From NCBI GenBank assembly GCA_016946835.1, contig JACVTC010000311.1, positions 5,001 through 49,912 of the forward strand: 44,912 nucleotides of DNA, read 5' to 3'. Below the pieces are notes generated by a model. It made no database searches, was not told the origin of the DNA, and saw only the letters and a program-made list of their open reading frames with translations. Made by a program: the position numbers and the translations under genes. Of the stretch, positions 19,061-30,038 are shown one piece after another. The stretch comes from Neocallimastix lanati (nom. inval.). Taxonomy: Eukaryota; Neocallimastigomycota; Neocallimastigomycetes; Neocallimastigales; Neocallimastigaceae. Within the stretch, counting starts at the first letter, position 1; each line of letters begins with the position of its first letter.

Positions 19061-19114
<54 letters not shown>

Positions 19115-19606
19115 CTAATCTATCTAAAATATTACTAATAAGAATTTATTTAATTGGCTAAAATTTTTATTACAATCTGTTAAAATATTCAAATAAAAAT
19201 AAAAATACTATTCTAATATAAAGGTTTTTAATAAAATAAAATATTTTTCAATATAAAATAAAACATTTCGATATAAAATTTTATAATAAAAGTTAAAATA
19301 TAATATATAAATTTTTAATTATCAATATATAAAAATATTATTAATACAAATTTTCATTATTAATATAAAAATAAAAAAATAAGATTTATTATTAATATTG
19401 TTAATATAAGTTTTAAATATATAAAAATATTACTATTAATATAAGATTTAATATAAAAATTATAAAGTTTAATATAATTTTTGATCTAATTTTTAATCTT
19501 TGAATTTAAAAATTTATTAAAGTACAAAAATAATAATGTACACATAATGTATTAGAAATAAATCGTAGATTTAATTAAGAATGCATTATTTAGTACATTC
19601 TTATCA
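18757..19606 (-). repeat. B1 5' LTR
   Basis: 850 bp, TG...CA, the partner of 11502-12356. Only 17 bp (19607-19623) separate it from the 3' LTR of B2. Confidence 0.95.
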
Positions 19607-19623
19607 TACTATTTATTATTTTG

Positions 19624-19957
19624 TGTTAAGGTTTTAGAGAATTAAATAAAAATAAAGTAAGGAAACACAAATTTTATTTATTTATTTATTATTTTTATTT
19701 ATAAATTTATTTTATTTTATTTGATTTTATTTTATTTTATTTTATTTTATTTGATGATATTTAAAAATTAGTAGCAAAATTTACAACTATTTATACTTTT
19801 TTTTCAAGGCATAAAAGTTGTTCTTGCCACTAAATTACATTTTATTATTATTTTTCTTTTTATATATAAAAACTATTAAATTTAAATTGATTTTTATAAT
19901 CAATTATATAAAATTTAATTATAACAATATAAATAAAATACATTTATAATATTAATA

Positions 19958-20010
<53 letters not shown>

Positions 20011-20502
20011 CTAATCTATCTAAAATATTACTAATAAGAATTTATTTAATTGGCTAAAATTTTTATTACAATCTGTTAAAATATTCAAATAAAAATAAAA
20101 ATACTATTCTAATATAAAGGTTTTTAATAAAATAAAATATTTTTCAATATAAAATAAAACATTTCGATATAAAATTTTATAATAAAAGTTAAAATATAAT
20201 ATATAAATTTTTAATTATCAATATATAAAAATATTATTAATACAAATTTTCATTATTAATATAAAAATAAAAAAATAAGATTTATTATTAATATTGTTAA
20301 TATAAGTTTTAAATATATAAAAATATTACTATTAATATAAGATTTAATATAAAAATTATAAAGTTTAATATAATTTTTGATCTAATTTTTAATCTTTGAA
20401 TTTAAAAATTTATTAAAGTACAAAAATAATAATGTACACATAATGTATTAGAAATAAATCGTAGATTTAATTAAGAATGCATTATTTAGTACATTCTTAT
20501 CA
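19624..20502 (-). repeat. B2 3' LTR
   Basis: 879 bp, TG...CA. It has the B2-specific TTTTA expansion near 19700-19750 and the internal T tract near 19963-20010. Confidence 0.95.
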
Positions 20503-20520
20503 AGATGCCCCGACGAAGAC

Positions 20521-23500
20521 TCAAGCTTCTCTGTAAGCGGAGTTAAACTTTACTAAATTTTTAAAATGAACATTCCTATCGAGTTGTTTCCCAGTTTTCT
20601 GATCGATTAAGGTTGCCGTGTTGAATTGAATTTTTAAAATTTTAAATGGTCCATTGTAATATGGTTCTAGCTTAGTGCGGCTAAAGTTTCTAACAAGAAC
20701 AAGATCACCAGCTTTTAATTCTTTTCCTTTTTTCATACTTATTTGTTCTTCTCGTCTTGTTGCCCAATACTTGTTAGCATTCTTCACATTTTCGCATGCT
20801 TCTCTAGTCCATTGATAATGACGAACAAATTTTTCCATTAAAATTTCATCATACGATTTACCTGCATTTTCAATTGTTCTTATGGCTATATCATAAGGCT
20901 GTTGGTCTTCTCTTCCATATACTAATTCAAAACTAGAATGTCCGGTAGCTGTGTTTTTGGTAGTTCGAAGTGCCCATAAAGCAGAAGGTAAAACTTCATC
21001 CCAATCTTGATTTTTCCTTCCTAATAAACGAAGTAATTTTCCAATTTCTTTATTTCGGTTTTCAGTGAGACCATTGGATTCAGGGTGATAGGTAGCTATG
21101 AATTTTACATAAACATCATAAAGATCAAGAAAGATTTTAGTCATATCAGAAGTGAATTGGACTCCATTATCTGTAGTAATAACTTGAGGCACACCATGTC
21201 TTGCAAAAACGTTTATTAAAAATTTAATTATATCAGAGGAAGTTATGTTTTCAGTGGGTTCGGCTTCAACCCATTTGGTAAAGTAATCAACAGTTACTAT
21301 AATATATTGATTATTATTTCTTGTTTTTGGTAACGGTCCTATAATATCTAATCCTAAATGCACAAAGGGACCCTCCACTTTAGTTGGATGGTTTTCGGTT
21401 GGTTCTGGATATGGTTGAGGACGATTTAATTGGCATTTTTCACAATTACTAACAATTCTTTTGATATCTTTAATCATATGATTCCAATAAAAGTTTTTCT
21501 TAAGTCTTTGATATGTTTTGTAATATCCTTCGTGGCCAATATTATGAGCTTCTAAAATTAATTTAAACCTTTCATTTTCGTCCGTTATTAATTTTCTATA
21601 ATTTCCATTGTCGATAAAGTAATCTTCACCATCAATAACAGTAAACTTTTCATTAATAAATTCCTTTATAACCTTAGATAATAATTCTTCATTATTTCCA
21701 TTAGTAATTTTTGTTAATAATATCTTTCTCTCTTCCTTACTTTTCATTCTTGAAAGAGCATCAGCTAACACATTCTTTTTGCCTGATTCATATTTTATAT
21801 TAATTCCAAGCATACTAGCGGTTAGACACCATCTTGTTTGCCTTGCATTCAAAGGTTCTTTATTCTTAAATAAACCAACTAATGGTTTATGATCTGTGTA
21901 AATAGTTGTAGGTAATGGATTTCCTTCAATATAAGATTTAAATTTAGTCATACAGTAAAATAAAGCTGTTCCTTCCAAATCTGTGATACCATAATTCTTT
22001 TCAGTTTTCTTCAAACTTCTACTTATAAAGTGTATTGGATGCTCCTTACCGGTTTCTTCTTCTTTTTGTAAAAGAACTCCACCAATTCCATTATACGAAG
22101 CATCAGTTCTAATGATAAAAGGTTTGTCAAATGACGGAAATTTTAGAATAGGTGCATTGATTAATTTTTCTTTTAGGAGTTCAAAGCTTTCTTGTTGTTC
22201 TTTATTCCATTCATATTTAGTATTCTTTTTCAATAATTTACATAAAGGTGAGGTAATTTGAGCATATTTAGGGATAAAGTCACGATAATACCCTATTGCT
22301 CCTAGAAATGATCTTAATTCATGAATTGATGAAGGGGCTTCCCACTTCTTAATAGCTGTTATTTTACTTTCCATGGGACTTAATCCTTTAGTAGTAAGTT
22401 TGTGACCTAATACATCAACTTCAGTTTGAAGAAAATGGCACTTTTCAATATTAATTTTTAACTTGTTTTCTTTAAATACTTCTAATACTTGTTTAATATG
22501 AATTAAATGTTCTTCGATACTTTTTGAATAGATCAAAACATCATCAATAAATACATAAACAAATTCACCAATAAAAGGGAATAAAATTTTATTCATTTCT
22601 CTTTGGAAGGTTGAGGGAGCTCCAGTAAGTCCAAAAGGCATAACCTTAAATTGATAATTTCCAAACTTAGTAGTGAAAGTGGTTACTTCAACGCTTTCTT
22701 CATCCATTAAGATTTGGTGAAAACCAGAAAATAAATCAAGAGTTGTAAATATTTTAGATCCTCCGAGACTATCAAAAATTTCATCTATATATGGAACTGA
22801 ATAAGAATCTTTTTCTGTCATATCATTGACTTTTCGGTAGTCAATACACAAGCGCCACTTTCCATTGTGTTTTAGAATGAGTACTACTGGAGATGACCAT
22901 TCTGAACAGGATGGTTCTATCAATCCTTTCTTAATAAGCTTTGTAAGTTCTTCTTTTAAGATATCTGATTTTAATTTAGTTAACCTATAACTTCTTAATT
23001 TTACTGGCTTTGCATTTGCTTTCAAACGGATCTTATGTGGTGAAAGTTTAGAAGGAGTTAGTTCTTCTGTTGAAGTGGCAACTATGTCAATCATTTCTTT
23101 GAGAATTTTAATAATTTGTTCTTTATAATCTTTATTTAAGGTACTTAAAAATTCATCACTCTCAATAAATTCCATTGGAGTTAATTCCTTTATAATTTCC
23201 TTTTCATTATTCGTTTCTTTAACTTTTCTAATAGTGCAAATTATACTTTCTTCATCATAATATTGATTATTTATTTTAGCTATTTCTTCGTATTCACTTT
23301 CTGACAAAAGTTTACATAAACTGTTTAAGGTCGGATGAATAAATAAACAATGATCGATTTGAGTTTTAAAGTTTATTAACATATCATAAAATGAGTCTTC
23401 TTTCTCAATAATTCTAAAGTCCGCATTAAATTCATAATTATTAATTTTTACTGGTAATTGAACAATAATTCCTTCCGAGTATTCTTCATCTTGTGTTGCT

Positions 23501-24336
23501 AGTTGGATTCTTCCACGACTTTTTCCAACTGTTTCATATTCACCAGGTAATTTATCAAAATACTGCTTAGTAACGATGCTTAGGTTACTACAAGAATCAA
23601 TTAAAAGTTTTCCTAGTACTCCGTCAACACTTGCATCAACCATTGCTAAGTCTTCTTCGGCTACTTCATTACTTTTACTTATGTAGCTATGATCATAGTT
23701 ATTCACTAATAAAGTTCGTGCTATTACATTGTCTACAGTTCCAATTATTTTAGATTTTTCTAACTTTAAACCTTGAGTTAATTGTGAACGAATTTTCGGA
23801 CATGCATTCAAGAGTTGACCTATCGTAATACTGGATTTAAGATTATTTAAATCATCCATAATATTGTAAGGTTCTTTATTATTCATCATTTTGATATTCC
23901 TTTTTACTAACTGAGTATTTTCATTATTAGTTTCTTTAGTTTTTGTTGAAATTAATTTTTCCAAAGTATTAGTTTTATTTTGTTGATTATCTTTATTCAT
24001 TTCTATATCTTCTATTTCATTATCGATTACAAGTATATCTTCAGATTCAACTTTTTTCTTTCCTTTTGATGAATAATTGTTGTTTTCTTCTTTACTTTCT
24101 CTTACTCTTGTTATATTTCTTAATTCCTTTTCTTTTTGTTTTTCTTTGTTAATATTTGGTTGAGTTAAAATTGAAGGAAGTATTTGATTTTTATAAACTT
24201 TATTTGGTTTATTATGTAGCTCATTTTCTTTCTTCTTTCTTAAAGCAGGAGTTGCGAAAGGACGTGGATTATCTTTTAAACTTTTATGTACTTTCTTGGA
24301 ATTATTTTCTTCCTTTTCGCTGTTATTATCATTCAT
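20521..24336 (-). CDS. B2 Pol polyprotein: protease, RT, RNase H, integrase
   Basis: 1271 residues, the same architecture as B1 Pol with all catalytic residues present: FIDD at 596-599, integrase HHCC and DD35E D997/D1056/E1092. It differs from B1 at about ten positions, including Ile to Thr in the protease segment, Ala to Ser and Val to Ile in RT, and Ile to Asn before the integrase core. The Asp-Ser-Cys protease motif is the same. The frame is open upstream to the slippery site at 24525-24531. Intact and likely functional. Confidence 0.95.
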   Translation of the reverse strand: MNDNNSEKEENNSKKVHKSLKDNPRPFATPALRKKKENELHNKPNKVYKNQILPSILTQPNINKEKQKEKELRNITRVRESKEENNNYSSKGKKKVESEDILVIDNEIEDIEMNKDNQQNKTNTLEKLISTKTKETNNENTQLVKRNIKMMNNKEPYNIMDDLNNLKSSITIGQLLNACPKIRSQLTQGLKLEKSKIIGTVDNVIARTLLVNNYDHSYISKSNEVAEEDLAMVDASVDGVLGKLLIDSCSNLSIVTKQYFDKLPGEYETVGKSRGRIQLATQDEEYSEGIIVQLPVKINNYEFNADFRIIEKEDSFYDMLINFKTQIDHCLFIHPTLNSLCKLLSESEYEEIAKINNQYYDEESIICTIRKVKETNNEKEIIKELTPMEFIESDEFLSTLNKDYKEQIIKILKEMIDIVATSTEELTPSKLSPHKIRLKANAKPVKLRSYRLTKLKSDILKEELTKLIKKGLIEPSCSEWSSPVVLILKHNGKWRLCIDYRKVNDMTEKDSYSVPYIDEIFDSLGGSKIFTTLDLFSGFHQILMDEESVEVTTFTTKFGNYQFKVMPFGLTGAPSTFQREMNKILFPFIGEFVYVFIDDVLIYSKSIEEHLIHIKQVLEVFKENKLKINIEKCHFLQTEVDVLGHKLTTKGLSPMESKITAIKKWEAPSSIHELRSFLGAIGYYRDFIPKYAQITSPLCKLLKKNTKYEWNKEQQESFELLKEKLINAPILKFPSFDKPFIIRTDASYNGIGGVLLQKEEETGKEHPIHFISRSLKKTEKNYGITDLEGTALFYCMTKFKSYIEGNPLPTTIYTDHKPLVGLFKNKEPLNARQTRWCLTASMLGINIKYESGKKNVLADALSRMKSKEERKILLTKITNGNNEELLSKVIKEFINEKFTVIDGEDYFIDNGNYRKLITDENERFKLILEAHNIGHEGYYKTYQRLKKNFYWNHMIKDIKRIVSNCEKCQLNRPQPYPEPTENHPTKVEGPFVHLGLDIIGPLPKTRNNNQYIIVTVDYFTKWVEAEPTENITSSDIIKFLINVFARHGVPQVITTDNGVQFTSDMTKIFLDLYDVYVKFIATYHPESNGLTENRNKEIGKLLRLLGRKNQDWDEVLPSALWALRTTKNTATGHSSFELVYGREDQQPYDIAIRTIENAGKSYDEILMEKFVRHYQWTREACENVKNANKYWATRREEQISMKKGKELKAGDLVLVRNFSRTKLEPYYNGPFKILKIQFNTATLIDQKTGKQLDRNVHFKNLVKFNSAYREA

Positions 24337-24478
24337 TTTTCTTTTTATAGCATTTATAATGATATTATCCTCACTTTCAGTTGTGTCACTAAAATCAGAT
24401 TCTTCAGATTCTTTATTAAAGGAATTATTATCAATTGGGGTATTCTTGGTAAAAGTATTATTTTGTAAATTATTTAAT

Positions 24479-24531
24479 GAAGCTATTGTTTTGTCATTGG
24501 GAGTGCTTCTGCTCCCATTTAGAAGTTTAAA
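24479..24531 (-). promoter_or_regulatory. B2 programmed -1 frameshift signal
   Basis: Base-for-base the same module as in B1: heptamer TTTAAAC at 24525-24531, 7-nt spacer, stem 1 at 24498-24517, second-stem partner GCTTC at 24479-24483. It links Gag to Pol in the -1 frame. Confidence 0.88.
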
Positions 24532-25424
24532 GACTTTTTGGAATATATTTCTTTTTTATTTTTTTCCATAATCTTATTTAATTGAGGGCAATAGTATGAG
24601 TAATGACCTTCTTCCTTACAGAAGAAGCAAGTTTTAACAGATAAATTTCTCATTTTCTGGGTTGATTCTTCTATAATATCTTGAGGTTTCAGTTTATTAT
24701 TTGTTTGACTTGTTTGGAAAGTTTCGTTTCTTCTTTTAGGATAAAGTCTTGAAGTAGTACTGTTTTGATTATTTTGATTATGCTGGGAATTATTAACATT
24801 ATAGGTATTAATATTATTGTTCCTTACAGAAAGTCTATCTACTTTCTCGGCAATTTTGAAAGCTTTCTCCATACTTATATCATCTTTAAGGGATAATTTC
24901 TTCCAGGCTTCATAATTATTTTGAATAGAGTCAATATAATCTAGTACACCAATGCGCTTTCTTCTCTTTTTATCAAGTTTAGTGTACAAAGTTCTATATC
25001 TTACATTAAAGTCTTTAATCTTTTCGTTTCTTTTAATTCGCATTGCACGAAGTTCTTTAAGAAGTAAATTTTGGTCTTCTTTAATACCGTAAAAATTTTC
25101 AAGACTTGAAATAATTTTTTCAAGAGAAGGAAATTTATCATCATCAACATTTTCTTCTTCATCATCTTCTTCTTCATCTGATGAATCATCACTTTCATCA
25201 TCACTATCTTCTCCCAAATCTTCAATAACGCGTTGTACTTCACCAGAGCTGGTAAGTAAACAAGCATTAAATATTGTTTCCGGATCTGTGATACCTTGTA
25301 TCTTGATCCAAAGTTTTAATTCAGTAGCCCAGGACTTTATATCTAAATTGTCCTTGCTAAGCTTCACTATGTCTCGTAATTCTTTCTTTAATTCTTTAAA
25401 ACTTAAAGTACTTTTAGTAGACAT
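24519..25424 (-). CDS. B2 Gag with CCHC zinc knuckle
   Basis: 301 residues, identical in sequence to B1 Gag apart from silent changes as far as I can see. It has the acidic run at 70-97 and knuckle C266, C269, H274, C279. The frame closes upstream of the MSTKSTLSF Met, which supports that start for the family. Confidence 0.94.
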   Translation of the reverse strand: MSTKSTLSFKELKKELRDIVKLSKDNLDIKSWATELKLWIKIQGITDPETIFNACLLTSSGEVQRVIEDLGEDSDDESDDSSDEEEDDEEENVDDDKFPSLEKIISSLENFYGIKEDQNLLLKELRAMRIKRNEKIKDFNVRYRTLYTKLDKKRRKRIGVLDYIDSIQNNYEAWKKLSLKDDISMEKAFKIAEKVDRLSVRNNNINTYNVNNSQHNQNNQNSTTSRLYPKRRNETFQTSQTNNKLKPQDIIEESTQKMRNLSVKTCFFCKEEGHYSYYCPQLNKIMEKNKKEIYSKKSLNF

Positions 25425-26815
25425 TTCGTTTTTAGTTAATAATTTTTTTATTGTAAATTAACGAGGTTATTAAATACGAATAAATTTGAAAGTCCAACTT
25501 TAAAAATATAATTTAACAAGTAATTTAATATCGAATCAAATTTTAAAACAATATATCTTAGTAATTTTTGAAAATAATAATTTTATTTGCTTTCTTTAGT
25601 AAGTATAAGCTCGAAATCCTTATCGACAACTTAGTAGAAATTATAAAGCACGAGGTTCTTTTCGACTACTTTTTTAAGAATAATTTTAAGTTCGAAATCT
25701 TTATCGACAACTTAATAGAATAATTTTAAGTTCGAAATCTTTATCGACAACTTAATAGAATATTTTTCAAGCTCGAAATCTTTATCGACCACTTGAATTT
25801 TGTAATTTAGTATATTTGTAGTAATAAATTTAGAAGCAAAGTTTTATTTATTATTTTCACCTTTCAAAAATTTTTCTTTTTAAACGATAAATATTGTATT
25901 GTTATAGCTAATAAAATTATTAATTAATTATAATTATTAAATACAAAAAAATAATCTTTATTGTCGTACAATCTGATAGTACACACTGTCTGACGTGCAG
26001 CTTACCTAATGGTGTCATGCCACGCGTGTGCCACGATTACTATATTCAATATAAAATATAGCAGTTCAGAGCCCACTAGCCCAATTACTATGTAGGATAA
26101 ACTTAATCCGATAATCTATGTACGGAATAAAAAAATTTTAAAAGTATTCAATAATATTTTTATTAACTAATAAAAATTAACTAAAAACACAATATTTTCA
26201 AAGTAAATTAAGATTCTATTACAGGAATTATATAACAAATAAAGTACCAGTAATAAAAAAAAATAAAAAAAATTTAAATGGCGAAGTTAGCCAAAGTCTG
26301 ATACTTTATATAATAAAGTGCCTTATAACTAGCACAAAGAAAAGTAAAAAAAATTATATAAAAAAAACAATCTTACGCCTTCGGTGACGTAAGCTCCTTA
26401 TTCGCCAGTGCTTGGAAAGTACCCGCACCTTCGTGTGTTGAAACGTTGAAGGTTGAACTATTATTACCGGGTCGGTAACCAAATACCTTCGTCTACTTTC
26501 CAATTAATCTCCAAATTAACTACTATTCAATAACCTACTATGAATAGAGTTAATTTGTTGCTATCTGAGAATACACTGTGTATGAGCTCTATCCGCTCCT
26601 TGTTATAATTTTACAAAATTTGTTTTTTTAGAATCTTAATTTTACTTATTTAAAAAAAATTTTTTTTATATATATATATCAAACAAGCGCCATGGGTTAA
26701 TCAAAGGATTAACGACTTACTTGTTTATCAATATAAAATAAAAAAAAAATTAAAAAAAAATCTATGTTATTTACTATTATTTCTATTTAATTCCCCGATA
26801 TCTCCACCATATAAA
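25425..26815 (-). other. B2 5' leader
   Basis: 1.39 kb. It contains four leader repeats (25608-25794), the conserved hairpin (26372-26393) and the primer site (26793-26809). It is shorter than the B1 leader mainly because two 40-bp units are missing. No convincing ORF. Confidence 0.7.
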
Positions 26816-27149
26816 TGTTAAGGTTTTAGAGAATTAAATAAAAATAAAGTAAGGAAACACAAATTTTATTTATTTATTTATTATTTTTATTTATAAATTT
26901 ATTTTATTTTATTTGATTTTATTTTATTTTATTTTATTTTATTTGATGATATTTAAAAATTAGTAGCAAAATTTACAACTATTTATACTTTTTTTTCAAG
27001 GCATAAAAGTTGTTCTTGCCACTAAATTACATTTTATTATTATTTTTCTTTTTATATATAAAAACTATTAAATTTAAATTGATTTTTATAATCAATTATA
27101 TAAAATTTAATTATAACAATATAAATAAAATACATTTATAATATTAATA

Positions 27150-27203
<54 letters not shown>

Positions 27204-27695
27204 CTAATCTATCTAAAATATTACTAATAAGAATTTATTTAATTGGCTAAAATTTTTATTACAATCTGTTAAAATATTCAAATAAAAATAAAAATACTAT
27301 TCTAATATAAAGGTTTTTAATAAAATAAAATATTTTTCAATATAAAATAAAACATTTCGATATAAAATTTTATAATAAAAGTTAAAATATAATATATAAA
27401 TTTTTAATTATCAATATATAAAAATATTATTAATACAAATTTTCATTATTAATATAAAAATAAAAAAATAAGATTTATTATTAATATTGTTAATATAAGT
27501 TTTAAATATATAAAAATATTACTATTAATATAAGATTTAATATAAAAATTATAAAGTTTAATATAATTTTTGATCTAATTTTTAATCTTTGAATTTAAAA
27601 ATTTATTAAAGTACAAAAATAATAATGTACACATAATGTATTAGAAATAAATCGTAGATTTAATTAAGAATGCATTATTTAGTACATTCTTATCA
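26816..27695 (-). repeat. B2 5' LTR
   Basis: 880 bp, TG...CA, one base longer than its partner at 19624-20502. Its right edge is followed by TTTGCCAATGAAGT and the tRNA-Thr gene. Confidence 0.95.
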
Positions 27696-27709
27696 TTTGC
27701 CAATGAAGT

Positions 27710-27781
27710 GCCTGTTTGGCTTAGTGGTAGAGCGTCGCTCTTGTAAAGCGAAGGTCGGTGGTTCGATTCCGTCAATAGGCA
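27710..27781 (+). tRNA. tRNA-Thr(TGT), copy 2
   Basis: 72 nt, identical to copy 1, with A and B boxes intact. The 5' flank retains only 14 bp before the B2 LTR, so anything upstream now belongs to the retrotransposon. The downstream flank is homologous to that of copy 1. A T run about 17 nt downstream can terminate transcription. Confidence 0.97.
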
Positions 27782-28062
27782 TTAATTCGTTCATATTTTT
27801 ATTTTTCTAAATAAAACTCTGCTCCATATATTAAATTTTTTTATACACTTTAACACAGTAACACATTAACACAGTAACACAGTAATTCATATTATTATTG
27901 TAATTTGAATATTTATAATTAATGTATTAATATTTATTATTATTACATATAATTACATTTAGTTGCTAGATCTTTAACTTAATATTTACATAAATAATCC
28001 ATTCATCAAATTTTATACAAAAAATATTTAGTTTTATTTTTCTATGTCAAAACAAAACTTTT
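27782..28062. repeat. tRNA-Thr downstream flank, duplicated (copy 2)
   Basis: Homologous to 5094-5444, including the TAACACAGTAACACAGTAATTC block and the terminal TTCTATGTCAAAACAAAA, with small indels. It ends in the T tract that has taken several insertions. Confidence 0.85.
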
Positions 28063-28590
28063 TGTTGAGGTTCATATTGTAAAAGGAGTGTGAACATTAA
28101 ATAAATAGATAAATTAAATAATTACTAAATTACACTAAAAGAAATTATTATTACAAATTATAAATTTTATTTAAAGAATTATTATTAAAAATATTTATTA
28201 TTTATAAATTATATAATTATTTTATTGTTAAAAATACTTTATTAATATTAATATTTATTTTAATAACAATATGGGAAACCTTTCAATTATTATTCCTATT
28301 TCATTATCACTACTATTTCTACTATTTCTTTCCTCAGAAAGGCCCCCTTCATAAAACAATATGGATAATACATATTTTATATTATTTAATTACATTATTA
28401 AAATCCAATCATATAAATTAATTAATTACATAAATTTAATATATAAAATAATAAAATATAACTAATATAAAAATTATTAATATAGATTATAAGAAAATTA
28501 TTAATAGTAAAGAATATAATAATATATTTTTATATAATAAATTATTAAGAATTTATATTAAAAATATCATTATTATTTCATTCTTTATCA
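28063..28590. mobile_element. Putative solo LTR or similar insertion
   Basis: 528 bp beginning TGTTGAGGTTC and ending TTCTTTATCA, flanked on both sides by TTTT (28059-28062, 28591-28594). It interrupts the tRNA-Thr flank exactly at the T tract. It has no partner in the window, so the assignment rests on TG...CA ends and the flanking duplication only. Confidence 0.4.
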
Positions 28591-28594
28591 TTTT

Positions 28595-29252
28595 TGATAC
28601 AGAACATTTAAAATATTCCATATCTAGTTATTTATTTATTTGGTCGTTTCTCTAGGGAATTATGACACAATAATATATTCTAATAAATATAAGAAAATAA
28701 TTTATAATAATAATGTTTTATAATAATATTTTGTTCTTTATTTATTTTTATAATTTTACTCTTACATACATAATAATTTATTATTACATTCTCTTAATTT
28801 TATATAATTGTTAAAATAATTAATTAATATTATATTTTTATTAAACATATCTCTTTAACTATTAATTTCCTAATAACTTTATTTAAAAATACAATTTCAT
28901 TATTAAATATATTTAACTATTAATATTTAAAATATATTTCCTGAATAAAATATAATTATCAATATTTATAATATAATTCCTAAAACTATATAATTCTCAA
29001 AATAATATTTAAAATATAAAATAAAACTTATTAATAATAATGATGAATTAATTTATTATCATAATAATAGAATCATTATTAATATAATTTATCTATTTTA
29101 ATTATGATAAAAGAATTAACCATGCTTTTAAAAATAATTATTTGAATTAACTATATATAAATTATTTTAATTATTATAACCAATAATATTTATACAATAT
29201 TTCTAACCTAAATTTCTTACCTAAATCTTATTTTTATAGTGGTATCGTATCA
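28595..29252 (-). mobile_element. Diverged solo LTR related to element C
   Basis: 658 bp beginning TGATACAGAAC and ending ATAGTGGTATCGTATCA, which resembles the C LTR end ATAGTGGTCACGTATCA. It shares the GGGAATTATGACA-type block near its start. TTTT on each side (28591-28594, 29253-29256) is the target duplication. It is longer and older than the C LTRs. Confidence 0.75.
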
Positions 29253-29256
29253 TTTT

Positions 29257-29721
29257 TGATACGGTATTTTATTTATGTATCTAAATTAATATTTATTTAT
29301 GGGCAATGACAATAAGGAATTATGACAAAATAATATATTCTAATATTAATTAGAAATAACACATACAATAATACAAAATAAAGTAATAAATATATCTTTT
29401 TAATGTTCTCTTTATTTATTATTAATTATTAATTATTACATAAATTATTATTATTACTCTCTTATATAAATATTATAATTAATTATCTCAAATATACATA
29501 ATATCTCTTTTTAACTATACTAAAATAAAATATAAAATAGCTATTTATATGAATTAATTTATCATAAGTATAAACTTATAAATAAAAGAATTCTCCGTTT
29601 AATAATTATTATTCTAAAATTATATATATTATTATAAAATTATTATTGACCAATAATATTTAAGTATTTCTTTAACCTAAAGAATCTACCTAAATACCAT
29701 TTTTATAGTGGTCACGTATCA
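29257..29721 (-). repeat. Element C 3' LTR
   Basis: 465 bp, TG...CA, with inverted ends TGATACG/CGTATCA of 7 bp. In element sense the sequence GTGGGGGCGTCT precedes it, the likely polypurine-tract equivalent. Confidence 0.92.
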
Positions 29722-29828
29722 AGACGCCCCCACTTAAATTAGACTTCGTCCCCTGAAGTCTCAATAACAATATAATAAATTTTTTTTTTTTTTTTTTTTT
29801 TTTTTGTTTATTAAAATTTAATTATTGG

Positions 29829-29872
<44 letters not shown>

Positions 29873-30038
29873 ATTAAATTTTTGAATTAATGATTATTTT
29901 AATTTTTGAAATTCGAAATCTTGAAATTTCGAATTAATTTAATTTAAATTATTGTTATATATATATAATTATTTATTTATTAATACTTCATCATAATTAA
30001 ATTATTTATTTATTAATACTTCATCATAATTAAATTAT
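29722..30038 (-). other. Element C 3' region with conserved hairpin and T tracts
   Basis: Between gag stop and 3' LTR. The hairpin at 29742-29760 has stem GACTTC/GAAGTC and a 7-nt loop. Element D has the same 19 nt with one loop change at 35620-35638. Two T tracts of about 25 nt and a direct repeat containing ACTTCATCATAATTAAATT (29980-30032) follow. No pol remnant is visible. Confidence 0.7.

Larger units (their letters stand above)
11502..19606 (-). mobile_element. Element B1: full-length Ty3/gypsy LTR retrotransposon
   Basis: 8.1 kb, bounded by LTRs 11502-12356 and 18757-19606. Internal order in element sense is primer site, 1.48-kb leader with 40-bp repeats and a conserved hairpin, gag, -1 frameshift signal, pol. 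The 4-bp target duplication TACT is at 11498-11501 and 19607-19610. It is nearly identical to B2 (about 10 amino-acid changes in 1271 Pol residues). Its two LTRs share variants that B2 lacks, so it is an independent, recent insertion. Confidence 0.96.
19624..27695 (-). mobile_element. Element B2: full-length Ty3/gypsy LTR retrotransposon beside tRNA-Thr
   Basis: 8.07 kb with LTRs 19624-20502 and 26816-27695. The target duplication TTTG is at 19620-19623 and 27696-27699. The 5' LTR edge is 14 bp upstream of tRNA-Thr copy 2, and the element is transcribed away from the tRNA. Both LTRs share an expanded TTTTA run absent from B1. Because it lies nearer the tRNA inside the flank that also took B1, it inserted after B1. 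Confidence 0.96.

Noticed and set aside
11502-27695. B1 and B2 as a tandem duplication by unequal recombination
   Set aside because: Each has its own target duplication (TACT and TTTG) and LTR variants shared within, not between, elements, so they are separate insertions.
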